A DNA stretch of 64,000 nt, from assembly GCA_023653785.1 (NCBI GenBank), contig JAMKCH010001723.1, positions 1 to 64,000 on the forward strand, given 5' to 3'. Within the stretch, counting starts at the first letter, position 1. The number at the start of each line of letters is the position of its first letter. The notes beneath the pieces are model-generated. The model saw only the letters and a program-made list of their open reading frames with translations, was not told where the DNA came from and ran no database searches. Source of the DNA: Ophioderma brevispina (lineage: Eukaryota; Echinodermata; Ophiuroidea; Amphilepidida; Ophiodermatidae). Below, piece by piece: positions 36,489-46,990 of this stretch. A program made the position numbers and the translations under genes.

Positions 36489-37170
36489 TGAGCCACCGGT
36501 GGACATCTTGGTCTACCGAAGACATAGCATTCCAGAGACACTGTTTAACCGAAGTTTGTATCCCGTTGCACGTTTTAGAGACATGCATCCCATACGCGTA
36601 AATACAATGAGCGCAAGTAATTGGCTTGATTCTGTAGTCTGTTATGTTCCACTGATCTCTATACAAGGATTGAGAACCCTGGGCTCGTAATTGACACTGG
36701 CACTGATGCCAGTTGGTCCTGCCAAAAGAGCCCAAGCAGGTGGTTAGAGCCGGTCATTTATATATACAAAATTGTTTCCCATTGAATGTGGGATATCGAC
36801 TAACGACTTCAGATCAAGCCAATTCATGAGCTCATTGTAATTTGCGCGTATGGGATGTCATGTCTCTAAAACGTGCACCGGATACACTTCCGTTAAACTG
36901 TGTCTCTGGAATGGTATGGTGTTCGTTAGACAAGATGCCCGCCCGTTGCCTCCTTCATCAATATACAATTACTGTTGTGTAGCCAATCCAGTTTATGAAG
37001 ATCAGTTGGTTATGTCGCTTATCCACATTCAATGGGATTGTTGATAAATGACCGGCTCGTACCACCTGATTGGGCTCTTTTTTGGATGACCAATCTGGCC
37101 GTCAGTGCCTCATTACGAACCCAGGTTTCCAATCCATTGTATAAGATCAAGTTCGAAACCCACTATGCGC
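36489..37170. repeat. interleaved inverted block A-B-A'-B'
   Basis: Block A (36489-36640) is inverted as A' (36810-36952): landmarks CATTCCAGAGACACTGTTTAA / TTAAACTGTGTCTCTGGAATG and GCACGTTTTAGAGACATG / CATGTCTCTAAAACGTGC. Block B (36650-36800) is inverted as B' (37010-37165): landmarks GAGCCGGTCATTTAT / ATAAATGACCGGCTC and CCCATTGAATGTGG / CCACATTCAATGGG. The order is A-B-A'-B', not the nested A-B-B'-A' of a simple palindrome. In one reading A and A' both encode HVSKTCxGxTSVKxCLWN, so a coding origin is possible but unproven. Confidence 0.75.
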
Positions 37171-38189
37171 GGTTCAGCAATCTACGTACTTTTAAAATGT
37201 ACCGAGTAGCGCTTCTTTGTATGATGAAGATTTTCCCTTTTGTTTAAAACTCTATTTCTCAGAACCCAGGCCCCTCATTTTTATACAAATTAGGCACAAA
37301 TGTTGCCTTTTTTGAATAAATTATCATATTTAAAGAAACGTTAAATTAAGCTGTGTTTTTTTAATTTCAATTGTTAAAAGTACACGCGATAGTCTTTCAG
37401 ACAGAACTTGACTAACCACCGATCTTCTTCAATTGGTGAATGTGAAAGGACTAAACATGGCTTGTGGCAAACGATAGCGTAAATACTAAATATGGGCGGC
37501 TTCGTTTTAATGTTCTACTGCTTCGAGAGGAGTTAAGCATGAAAATTGGTGTTTTCTTCGCAAGGAATACTCAATGACCCATGAAAACCATCTGGGTAGT
37601 ATTATTTAGGGATATTTCATAATGTGCCGATAGATTCATACAATACATCCTTTAACTATATCCAGCATTTAAATGCACTTTTGAAATAATAAAAAAATCA
37701 ACAGGAGGCTGAACCGCGCCGTGTTTTTTAGGGGGAAATGCCTCTAGAACTAACAAGAAACAATAAACGATGCCCCTTCTTTCGGCAGGTTTCCTCTAGG
37801 GACGTTAGGGAAATGGAAATAAGGTTCACGGTCAATTAGGGTAAATGTCCGTGTGTTCAGTTGCGTGACGTAATCAGACCTTTGCAAAATGGAGGGGGGG
37901 GGGGGTCCCGCGACATTTTCGCAGGGTGAATTGGAGACTTTTTCCATAGACAGTGTACAAATGATCAGTTCATTTGGGTAGGTGGGGGAAGGTGTCTGAG
38001 CGGGGGTGCCTTGCCCTGACCCCCCTCCCCGTCGGCCACGTCACATATTTGTGTTCGTTTATTGTGATAAAACTGAAAGGGAAGGCAGACTGACAAGGAT
38101 TCAATGGTGACCTGAATAAGGACGTGAAGAGGATTGCCTCCAAAAACCCCTACCCCTGTTAGGACGGAATACATACCAAGACTTTCCAA
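37171..38189. other. unassigned; G tract
   Basis: No gene supported. A 12-base G run lies at about 37894-37905. Confidence 0.4.
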
Positions 38190-38955
38190 GGAAATATCCT
38201 AGAGATCTCAAGAGTATACCACCCTATTGGCAACAGGATGGAGACGGGTGCTCCCCACTTACCCTTAGATCGACGGCACTCGCCTTGTGCTATCATGTGC
38301 AGAGAATGCTGCCCTGCCATGGGAAAATCAACCCCATGAAAGAAGCTTGATCAGCGTTACAATGCTTCCCGCTGGTTTGTATCACAAGTTAGGTCGCCCA
38401 ACTCAATAATGCTAACCGACCGCCGTCGAAGTGTCGAGCCGAGAATGCAAGAGCGTAGCTCCCAAGTGTCTAATGTGGAAGCACCGCGTTCCGGGCAGAG
38501 ACCTGCTGCTAATCGCCTTAAATGGTTTAAATGCCAGAGAGTTTATAAGCAAAATCCACCCCTTTGAAACGGTCTAATGGAGTTTAAGAGAGTCGTCTTG
38601 TGGAAAGTAAGACTACTCTAAACCAAAGTAACATCAATGGTATTGAACCTGGTAAGCATATTATACCTGGAGCGGACCTCTAGGGGCTGAATGGCTTGTC
38701 TGGACAGAACCGGAATCGTCGATCTAAGGTTCCTTGCAGAAGTGGGGCAACATGGAAGCAGATCAGGACACTATTCTGTGGTTGTGGAACAATGAGAAAT
38801 CTTGGCCTGCACACTGTTGGAGCCATAATGCACAGCCAAGGACCTTGCGGAAATCAGTGAAACAGCCAGACATAGTACACACCTCTGGCTAGATTTAGAT
38901 TATATTTGAGAAACCACTGTTTATGGGGACACGATAAGAAGAAGAAACTGAAAAT
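38190..38955 (+). other. G+C-richer block ending in GATAAGAAGAAGAA
   Basis: This block is clearly richer in G+C and CpG than its surroundings, has no open frame, and ends in GGGGACACGATAAGAAGAAG before A+T-rich DNA resumes. Short trinucleotide tails of this type are seen at 3' ends of several non-LTR retrotransposons, so it may be a retroposed fragment. No duplicate exists in the window to prove the ends. Confidence 0.35.
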
Positions 38956-41265
38956 ACATATTTAACTAGTTCAAGTAAAGTCATGCATAGTATTTAATTG
39001 ATTTGTTCGTTCTCTAATGAATAGTTGTTACGAACATCACTGATACGCTAAATGTTTGGTCAGGATGCAGTATCAATAGACCTTAAACCCGACTTTTTGG
39101 TAACTTGTCTGAAAGCGGTTACCATGACAGTAAATGACATCAATTAAGTAAATTCTCTTAGGTGTATTTTTGAACTGATTCTGTTTAGGTACTCTGAATT
39201 ACGGCAGTAGGGGTTTGGGTACACGCTGAACTGTTAGATTTTAAATCGTTGTCTATTAATGTTTTCAATTTAAGGATGTTAATATGCATACTTGAAGAGG
39301 GGTAAAAATGGGAAGGACATTAACATGTGATTTTAACAATCCATATATTTTTTCAATCACTCTAATGCTTTGCAAATTTAGCTGAGTCCTAGGGTTCGGA
39401 ACTTTTCCTGGGGACTGAAAAAAAATCTTGGGGAATTAAAGAGTCCTTACACAAACAAAGGGTAGTGCAGCATTTTCATTTCATTAGCATTGAGTCAATG
39501 GATGACCACAAGTTTGTAAAGCGAGATTAGCAAAACCATTTTTGGTTTTATTATTGAAATGATCAAATAGTACTCTTGAAAAATGTTGTAAGAAATCTTT
39601 ACGATAGTGATCATTATTTACGACGGGGTTGGAGAAATGTAACTTTTTTGGGCGAAAGTAATTCGCATTCCCCTTTCGCTTCCGTCAAAAAAAAAAATCG
39701 GTTACGCCCTAATTTTATGAAATGTTTCCTTTTAAAGGTTAAAAGTGCTTGTTTCCGATTTAATGTCTATTGTTTTCTCTATTCCTTTGAGATGGATTTG
39801 AGGCTCAAATTTCAGCCACGACAATGAGAAAGAAATACCTGGGGCCTTTCTGATATCAAATCAATACTAATTCCTGGTAAATCAGGGGGGTAGCAAGACG
39901 ATCGGAAAAACGCACCACATAATTTTCTTCCCTTGCAAGTTCCCCTCTCGATTACAATTATTTTTCGTATCCGCCTCAATCCTCCTTTCCTTCCCACAGT
40001 TTGTTCCCTTGTGGTTATGGTCAATAACAATTCATTTAAATAGTTGAATTGTACCTGGGCAGTAACAAATGATAAGTGCCACAAGCACATCGAGGCAAAC
40101 TTATATAGGTTTCAAAGCTCTTTTGAGGGTGAGGATAAAATGCGTTTTGTGTATAGTAAGTTCTCTCATAAAACTTGTCAAACTTCTAGAGTAGATTGAA
40201 TTTAGTTCCTCTTTTATTTAAGATGTGATAAAATTTAGATGTGAAAGTAGTCATCATGGTAAAATGGTCAGAGTATAGACTGCTTATGTACACGGATTTG
40301 CCTTAGGGTACTAGGTACAAAATGCGAGTTGTAAGCCTATATGAATGAGGGCATACTAGAGGGGAGTTTCAATCAATCCACAAGTGGCTTAAACGTCATG
40401 TTTCTCGTGAAAATAACGTATAAAAGTATTTGATGGCTGGCGATGGGTTCAAGTGCCAGCTATACCTCCATATTTCTATATCACAGTGTTGGGGAATGGT
40501 TAAATGATCCTGTACTAGTCGATGTTGAACATAACAAATGACTCATCATTCATGGAAATTATGACAACGATCTCCTTTGAGTCAATTTGGATTGGAAGGA
40601 AAATTGATGAAATAATCACTCATAACGGATACACGAGATGGACGAATACGTGGATCAAAGTCCGACAACCGCCCTAATAGTTTGTCGCTAATGAAAAAAA
40701 AAAATAATGCATCGCCAGCAACCCATAAGAAATAAAAAAGAGAAAAACTAGCAATTACTGTGTTCAGACTCTCAAATAGCAAGTTGACATGAAAAGAACC
40801 TAGTTATCATCTTGTGACAGCATTATAGGTAACATGCTCGTACTGGCAAATATGTATTGAATAGCAAAATACTGCCCAATGGCTATAAAAAACATAAACA
40901 GTTTTATTTTATGAATTAGAGAAACAATATGTGTACATTTGTAAATCATAAAACAATAGGCTAGAGAGAAGAATGTCTTTCGGAAGGATTGTAAACATGA
41001 ACCAACAAGGAGGTGCTAGATAGTACGAAATGCACTTTAAAATTCCTGTATGTCTGTGGGCAAGTTATAAAAATCTACCCTAACATCTTTAGATGCTGGA
41101 CAAACATTGCACTCACAATATTTAAAAATATAGTCGAAATGAGAGAAACCAGAGTTCTCTGATATATGTATTATCTAAAAAAAAATAAGGTTTCTTACAT
41201 GCCATGATTGTTTATACTCATAAAAATGACTGAAACCAAAAAACAAATTTATAAGGATATTGTTA
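38956..41265. other. unassigned DNA
   Basis: No gene, TIR element or tandem array recognised over this 2.3-kb stretch. Short frames on both strands have no family features. Confidence 0.4.
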
Positions 41266-41267
41266 AA

Positions 41268-41690
41268 GGGTGGGGGTGCCTAGGATACGCATAATGATCT
41301 ACTTAACGGGCCGAGGATTTTAATTTTTTCATGAAAAGATGTGCGTTATCCAAGAAAACAAATAAAAGGAATTACGAGTCGGAAAAAAGAGTGAGAAAGT
41401 GAAAACAAAAGGCGGAGTTTGATTTACTGTATTACATTATAAAACCTATAGGGCTATTTCATCTATATTAAAACAATATAAGTGGGTTCTAGGACCCGCA
41501 CTAATATCTAATTAACGGGCCGATGGATTTTAATATTTTCATGACAAAGATGAGTATCTTAAAGGTTAAACAAATTAAACGGCATAAGAGTCGGAAAAAA
41601 AAGTGTGGAAAGTGACGAAAAACAAATGGCAATTTTGATGTATTATATTTCAAAATAATATAAAAACAATTCAAAACTAAAACATAAAAT
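41268..41690 (+). repeat. two diverged tandem units related to family F
   Basis: Unit 1 (from 41268) and unit 2 (from about 41480) share TAACGGGCCGAxGGATTTTAA, TTTTCATGA, GAGTCGGAAAAAA and GTGxGAAAGTGA in order, with a period near 205 bp. GGGTTCTAGGACCC at unit 2 resembles the terminus at 24824. Similarity is about three-quarters by eye. Confidence 0.7.
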
Positions 41691-41870
41691 GGGTCTCATA
41701 TTTGCACTCCATATAAAATTAGAAATTCAAAATTTTTGATACCAAAGTAAAATGATTCTATTCACTTCTTTCAGATGGGGATATTTTGTATAGAAAAATT
41801 TTACATCAGTAAAAAAATCATGGCTTTTCAAATTTTTTAAGGCACTTGGATATATCCTTGCACTTTAAAT
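41690..41870 (+). repeat. repeat family E, copy 2 (partial)
   Basis: TTTGCACTCCATATAAAATTAG, GATACCAAAGTAAAATG, CAGATGGGGATATTTTGTAT and TTACATCAG follow family E copy 1. It is shorter and more diverged than the other copies. Confidence 0.65.
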
Positions 41871-42133
41871 GAAACGCTGCATCAGTGAAGATGTAATGAG
41901 ATTGTGGCGATAGATGGCGAGTCACGAAAATGGATAGAATAAGGATTGGAAGAATCAAAGGGTGAGAGGAGCGTGTGAGATATTAAAAAAGGACCAGAAA
42001 AGGAGGTTAAAGAAGTATGGACGGTTTTAGAAGTGGCAAGAATAGTTGGTTAAAAAGAGTTTTGGAGGTTTACGGACGAAGTAACTTATATGGGAGGCAG
42101 CCGAAGCGAAGGTGAATGGACTGTGTAAAGGAT

Positions 42134-42273
42134 TATAGACCGTATTCAATATGACGTCAGCCACCAGACATGTTGGTGGACAAGATGCATACATTCCAGG
42201 ACTACAATACATTCAGCTGTCAATCAATCCATGTCTTGTCCACCAACATGGCTGGCTATTGAATACGGTCTAT
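42134..42273. mobile_element. 140-bp MITE with ATAGACCGTATTCAATA ends
   Basis: ATAGACCGTATTCAATA on the left is inverted at the right as TATTGAATACGGTCTAT (17 bp exact). The pairing continues through CATGTTGGTGGACAAGA / TCTTGTCCACCAACATG. It is a strong hairpin with a loop of about 47 bp. Confidence 0.85.
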
Positions 42274-42561
42274 TTGAGAGAGTGAGTACTTGGCGTAGGA
42301 TTAGTCAACCACATTGATCCCCTATCAAAAGGAGATAATGATGAAGATAAAAAGGAAGAAATTATATTAATTTCGTGATTAGTAGCCCTTTAAATTAGTC
42401 AACCTAGTACAAGCCCATGCGTTAATTAACCTAGTACTATCTAGTATCTATTAGATGCAATTAATAAAGAAAGAAGTATGCCTAAATGGTTGTAAATTGT
42501 TTTCACATTTGCTGTAATAATTTGATATTTAAATGTATGCACTCTTTTTCATCACTTACAG

Positions 42562-42713
42562 GAGAAGACCGAATGTTATATTAGTCTACTATGGCGGCAG
42601 CAATCGCAAAGAAAACAATCAAAAGTCCAACTCGTCACGTACCTACTCTAACAACGAAGAGTTCTACGGATCTATTGCCGTTGGAAATGAGACTAGGCAC
42701 AAGCAAAGAAGCG
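42562..42713 (+). CDS. putative internal exon of an unidentified gene
   Basis: A pyrimidine-rich tract and acceptor (TTTTTCATCACTTACAG) precede a 152-base open segment. This is followed at once by a consensus donor (GCG|GTAAGTT). The segment encodes about 50 residues, entering with the last base of a codon and leaving after the first base of the next. It starts RRPNVILVYYGG, is rich in Asn, Ser, Glu and Lys, and contains the acidic tyrosine motif NNEEFYGSI. Such composition fits a cytoplasmic tail or linker rather than a folded domain; that is inference. Base use is more balanced than in the flanks. Reading beyond the donor gives only intron-like Cys/Phe-rich sequence. No partner exon was found. 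Confidence 0.45.
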
Positions 42714-42847
42714 GTAAGTTGGTGATATTGTTGCTTTGTCGTTTATGCTTTGTTTTGTTTCAGACGGTGGCCTCAAATTGTTGCAAATGGTATATTTTTA
42801 AATGTAAGTTCAGTTGCTTTGCGCATTACATTGGCGCTTCTCTGTTT

Positions 42848-42912
42848 TTTAGATATGTATGTATGTATATATGTTCCTGGCGATATGTATGTATGTCTGG
42901 CGATATATATGT
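42848..42912. repeat. degenerate ATGT microsatellite
   Basis: ATGTATGTATGTATATATG and two later GTATGTATGT runs are separated by CTGGCGATAT units. This is simple-sequence expansion. Confidence 0.8.
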
Positions 42913-43185
42913 ATTTTTCAACTGAAAAAGTCATATTTGAATAGATGTATATTAACACGTTAATATAAATATGCTCTGGGTGCCATACAAAAAAATCGTG
43001 TGCCGCTCGATGGAAAGCACCCCCCCAAATTCTACAAATGGGCAAAAGGTCCACTTTTTTGCTGAATTTTGTTGATAAAAGGTCCAAAATTTAGAGAAAT
43101 TTTGACAAGAAAGTCCACTTTTTAGTGATTAAATGTTCAAAAAGTCCAAAAGTGGCCATTTGCACGTCAGTAAATAGCATCAGAG

Positions 43186-43430
43186 GGCGAGGTGGCCGAG
43201 CGGTCTAAGGCGCTGAACCGCCAGCAGAGTATAATATTGATCGAGCGGCCCTAGTTGGAGCCCCACGAGAGTCGGGTTTCTTGGTCATACTCAAATAGTT
43301 CCTAAAAGGTCGGAAATTGCATAATTGCGCAGCAGTGTGATTATGGAATTTCTCCTCGTTCCCACCCATTGCGTGAAATGTGCAGGTGTACGCAATGGGT
43401 GTCTGGCGCCTCATAGTTCGGAGAGTCATG
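43186..43430 (+). pseudogene. tRNA-Leu-like 5' half, possible SINE head
   Basis: GGTGGCCGAGCGGTCTAAGG at 43191-43210 is the D-arm and box A of class II (Leu-type) tRNAs, and GCTG…CAGC could be an anticodon stem remnant. No T-arm follows, so this is not an intact tRNA. Downstream an 11-bp stem ACCCATTGCGT / ACGCAATGGGT lies at about 43366-43400. A box-B-like word appears only after the inserted element, at 43764. It could be a SINE split by a MITE. Confidence 0.55.
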
Positions 43431-43730
43431 TTAAAGGTCCCAGGAAATGAGATGATAAACCTAGTCAAAATCTTTACGGGGCATTCCATTCCAATAAACA
43501 GGGCCACAAAAAGAATACACTGCCAGTGACATCATTAGTGAAACTATTGATTTTCAGTCAGTGCCATGAATAGATTCACACCAGTCACCTGGAATTTTCT
43601 ATTACTCTCTGAAAAATCAATAGTCACTAATGATGTCATCACCAACCAAAATATTGAATGCTTTCTCGCCCCTACTTGTAGACTTGACACAAACCACATC
43701 AATTCTATTTGCATTTCCTGGGACCTTTAA
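43431..43730 (+). mobile_element. 300-bp TTAA-bounded MITE
   Basis: TTAAAGGTCCCAGGAAATG at 43431 and its exact inverse ending 43730 form 19-bp TIRs with TTAA at each end. Inner arms GACATCATTAGTG / CACTAATGATGTC and CTATTGATTTTCAG / CTGAAAAATCAATAG pair as well, so the whole element folds. It interrupts the tRNA-like unit. Confidence 0.9.
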
Positions 43731-43790
43731 GCTGTTGGTTCCGTGTATCAGAGAAGGTCATGGGTTCGATTTTTGATTTCCTATCTTTTG
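43731..43790 (+). pseudogene. box-B-like continuation of the tRNA-related unit
   Basis: GTCATGGGTTCGATTTTT holds GGGTTCGAT, which matches the T-arm/box B core of tRNAs. If the 300-bp MITE is removed, this comes downstream of the tRNA-Leu-like head at 43186 in the same orientation. The distance between the boxes is larger than in a tRNA. Confidence 0.4.
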
Positions 43791-44479
43791 TCAGTGCAGA
43801 TCATAAAGATAATTACCAGAACAGGAAATAAAGACCATAATCTTCAAAAATAAGATTATGATCTATTCCTAGTTCAGTTATTTAGTTTGCGTGACCCTCT
43901 CTCGCCCACTCTTCACATTTTGCCTATACCTTTCTAGTGAAATTTGAGCGCGATGATAATTTTGGCCAATTATTGCTCCTAAACCCTTTTGGGGTATCGT
44001 CATTAGTATAATCCTCAATTTGTCAATGTACACGACTACACGACTTCTATCGCCACGTATGTCGAGAGTTAGGAAACGCTCATATATGTTACTTTGCACA
44101 CTTGAATATCCCTAACTTAATACATACCGGATATCTTCTAGCCACTCTTCGCATAAGAGAATCGTTCTTTCAGCTTTTGAAGAACGTTCAGCTTAAAGGA
44201 TTTCATCGTTACAATAACATTTACAATTTCGCCAAGTCAAGTGAATTAAAGATAAGAAATTCTAATCATCTATTGCTATGGCAACGGAAAACTTAAATGA
44301 AATATCTCTGTCATCAAACCTAACTTCAGACTTTAGCGTACACTTTTCTTACTGTTGACGTCAATCTATCATCTTGATATCAGTGACTTTTGTTCAGCAA
44401 AAACATTAAGCAGCTAATCATTGGTGCCAAGATAGAGCTGTTTTATAGCTTAAAAACACATTGACGTTTGACTATTTGG
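43791..44479. other. unassigned DNA
   Basis: No gene supported. Small frames on both strands (43878-44099 minus, 44102-44296 plus) have no features. Confidence 0.4.
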
Positions 44480-44681
44480 GGCTATTTCATTGCCAGTGAT
44501 AACATGAACGGATACTTGTCATCATTTTCATCCCAGCACGAAGCGCAAAAATGGGCTTCTTCATTGAGTTCTAATGTTAAAAAGACATGAGGACATTTCC
44601 AGAAAGAAGGGCCCAATTTTTGTTTTCGAACCCGGGATTTTTTTGCATCTTTGGAATGCTTTCCAATGTATTAGATCATAC

Positions 44682-45437
44682 CAAGGAGGATTAAAATAAG
44701 GAGATGACACTTGTGGACGAACGGTGGTTCCTGGGCCTTGCTTTACAGAAGGGCGCTATAACGACTCGGGTTAGATTTTAAGGGATGGGACACAGCACTA
44801 AAAAGTCCAGATAAAACTCGGGGATAACAATACATAGGCGATAATCTTGTTGACTATTTAGACTTAAAACGTGAAATTGGTGTTATATGAAAGCTGTGAA
44901 TTTCTAAATTGCTATAATATAAGATATACGGTGAATTAAGTTATTTTTACAAAAACAAATAGTAGAGAACTACACTATTTCCAGGGGATTTCAATTGAAG
45001 GGACCCGAATTGTAGACTGCAAGTGCTGTAGCAAAATATGTAACCTTGATTCATAAAAATAGATCAAATAAATCTAAAGAGCATTGAAGGAGCTAAATTT
45101 TGATACTAAGCATACCAAATTTGACCTTGAAATAACTGAAATAGGCGCATTTGAAAAACAAAATAATTAACATTATGAAACATTCAGTGTACAACCCCTT
45201 AAACTGGGGTGGGCCTAGGTCCAATCGAGGGCGCTATATATAGCCGAGTCGTGCAACGCGCAGTTCGTTACTGTCATGGGGGGTTACAAACGGTGAACAC
45301 GTAACTCTACACCATGAGGTTAATAAATACAGGAGGGACCATAAATTTCGTTGATATGCGCGAACTTTCGTATTTTGCCATAGCCATATTGTGGGGTAAA
45401 GGAGCAAAAGACGACAGGCGCTAAGTGTCAACCCCCT
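44682..45437. mobile_element. 756-bp insertion with 8-bp target duplication
   Basis: It is bounded by the direct repeat GATCATAC (44674-44681 and 45438-45445), exactly at a break in family E. The ends are only weakly inverse (GGAGATGACACTT near the left and AAGTGTCAACCCCC at the right). An 8-bp duplication is typical of hAT elements. Without clear TIRs I leave the class open. There is no transposase-like frame. Confidence 0.65.
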
Positions 45438-45482
45438 GATCATACTTGAAGTGAATAAGCCGAATACACCATCTTTATGCAA
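45234..45482 (-). other. 82-codon chance frame over the insertion boundary
   Basis: This frame crosses from the 756-bp insertion into family E DNA, so it cannot be an old conserved gene. No domain is recognised. It is listed only to prevent its being read as a gene. Confidence 0.1.
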
Positions 45483-46315
45483 TAAGACGATGATTTAGTT
45501 CCTGTCGTGCATGGCAGAAAATCAAAGCATGGTTTTCTATAGGGACGATAATGACAGAGCAGTCAAGTTCAAAAGGTTTGCGGTTTTCTTTTATACTTGT
45601 TTGTCCAATAAACCTTTAAAACGTTCTCGGTAGGTGGTCTTCAACCGATCCAGTACAATTTGAGAGGAATTCGTATCCTAAAGAATCTCCTCTTGTCACT
45701 TTAAAGGTGCAACGAGAGATTTCAAATAACAGGTTTCCCTAAAAATGTGAAAATTCTGATTTTTGTACTGCTCTAAAGCTTTCTATCAAAAATATATCCC
45801 CATCTGAAAGGATTAAGCTGAAAACTGTTTCTTTGGTACAAAAATTGTGAAATTTCTAATTTCCTATACACTGTTAAAAATAAACGTGTAAAAAAACAGG
45901 CATTTGACTGGCAGCTGGGACTCACTACATGCAGAACGTAAAATAACTGGAGCCGTAAAAATACGAAACCATTGCAGGAACGTAAATTAACGGGGCGTAA
46001 AATCTCAGCTCAACGTTATTGTTGGTTTTTGACTTGCTTAAACAATATTAAGAAATAAAACGTTATTACAATCCTCTGACCAAATTCTAACGTTGTAGCT
46101 ATGGCATCATACAAACGTTGTATTACGTTACCACGTGGTTGTAAAAAAAGTTATATTTCAGGCAAACAATTGAGAAACAATTGAGAAAAAAGGCAATAAA
46201 CAAAGGGAAAACGTGAAGAAATAAAGATTTAAGACAGTTTATTCACTTTGTTTTATATGGTAATGTACACATTCTAATGCCACCAATTACTTAATCATTA
46301 TGAATAAACTTAATA

Positions 46316-46388
46316 CATACCTTACATAGATTCGAACATGGGCCTTAAGATTACAAGTCCTAAACCTTATCCACTACACTACGTGACA
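46316..46388 (-). pseudogene. tRNA-Thr-like pseudogene inside the 984-bp element
   Basis: On the minus strand, TAGTGTAGTGGATAAGG fits a D-arm/box A. An anticodon arm with a seven-base loop CTTGTAA (anticodon TGT, Thr) has a five-pair stem, and ATGTTCGAATCT fits box B. Acceptor and T stems do not pair, so it is not a functional tRNA. It may supply an internal pol III promoter, as in tRNA-derived SINEs. Confidence 0.6.
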
Positions 46389-46417
46389 TTACTGATTGTA
46401 AATGCTAAAATCAAATA

Positions 46418-46436
46418 TATATATATGTGTGTGTAC
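46418..46436. repeat. (AT)n(GT)n microsatellite
   Basis: A short run of AT then GT dinucleotides. Confidence 0.8.
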
Positions 46437-46990
46437 TGCTTTTTTTCAAATTAAACTAAATATAATACAAAAAGGAGGAAAAGTTTTTAAACTATATTTT
46501 TAAAAATGATAGGGAAAATAAGATTTTGCATTTTGAAATGACGTTACTTACGACGTTATTTAACCCATTTTATAGGTAAAACAATTTTCATAGTTCGTAT
46601 TCTTACATTAAAAACAAGTAAGTTACAAAATAACGTAATGTAACGGAAAATATAAAAACGGCGCGTATAAATACTACCTTTTTCAAAATGTGTAGTATTA
46701 TTTTGTAGCCACTGTTTATTTACATTTTTCTGCTTCCAAATTGTAATTTTATGTTAGATATAGGTAATAAAGCGTGAAGATTATTGAAAAAGTGGGGTTT
46801 ACCGTCATTTGAAAGGTAAAGTCTGGTAAAATTTGGAACATTTTTAACAGTGTAGGAGCAAATACGAAATTCAGCCTATGTTTTCTATTGAAATATAAGA
46901 ATATACAAATTACCTTTTATTTTCAGTTTAAGTTATTTCTGCAGCCAGTTAAATAAAAGGTAGGTAATCTATTCAGTGTCAAAGCACTAC

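Larger units (their letters stand above)
45869..46852. mobile_element. 984-bp TA-flanked insertion with CACTGTTAAAAAT ends
   Basis: CACTGTTAAAAAT and its exact inverse (13 bp) bound it, with TA on both sides, inside family E (…TTCCTA-TA | TA-GGAGCA…). The interior is rich in AACGTAA/TTACGTT words but has no transposase frame. A tRNA-like segment lies at 46316-46388. The termini resemble those of 50907-51535 by one base change, suggesting a related superfamily. Confidence 0.9.
44480..46990 (-). repeat. repeat family E, copy 3, split by two insertions
   Basis: Read on the minus strand, family E words run in order from 46990 (ACATAGGCTGAATTT at about 46882) to TTTGCTCCTA, then from 45868 (AAATTAGAAATTTC, AGATGGGGATATATTTTTG, GGATACGAATTCCTCTCAAA, TGATTTTCTGCCATGCACGAC) to 45438, then from 44681 (GATCTAATACATTGG, AAAAAATCCCGGGTTCG, CATGTCTTTTTAAC) to about 44480. 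Removing the two insertions restores continuity with copy 4 (49334-49740). Confidence 0.8.

Noticed and set aside
43186..43260. Functional tRNA-Leu gene
   Set aside because: No pairing acceptor stem or T-arm in place; only the D-arm and part of an anticodon stem remain.
46316..46388. Functional tRNA-Thr gene
   Set aside because: Acceptor and T stems do not pair; boxes A and B survive but the fold does not.
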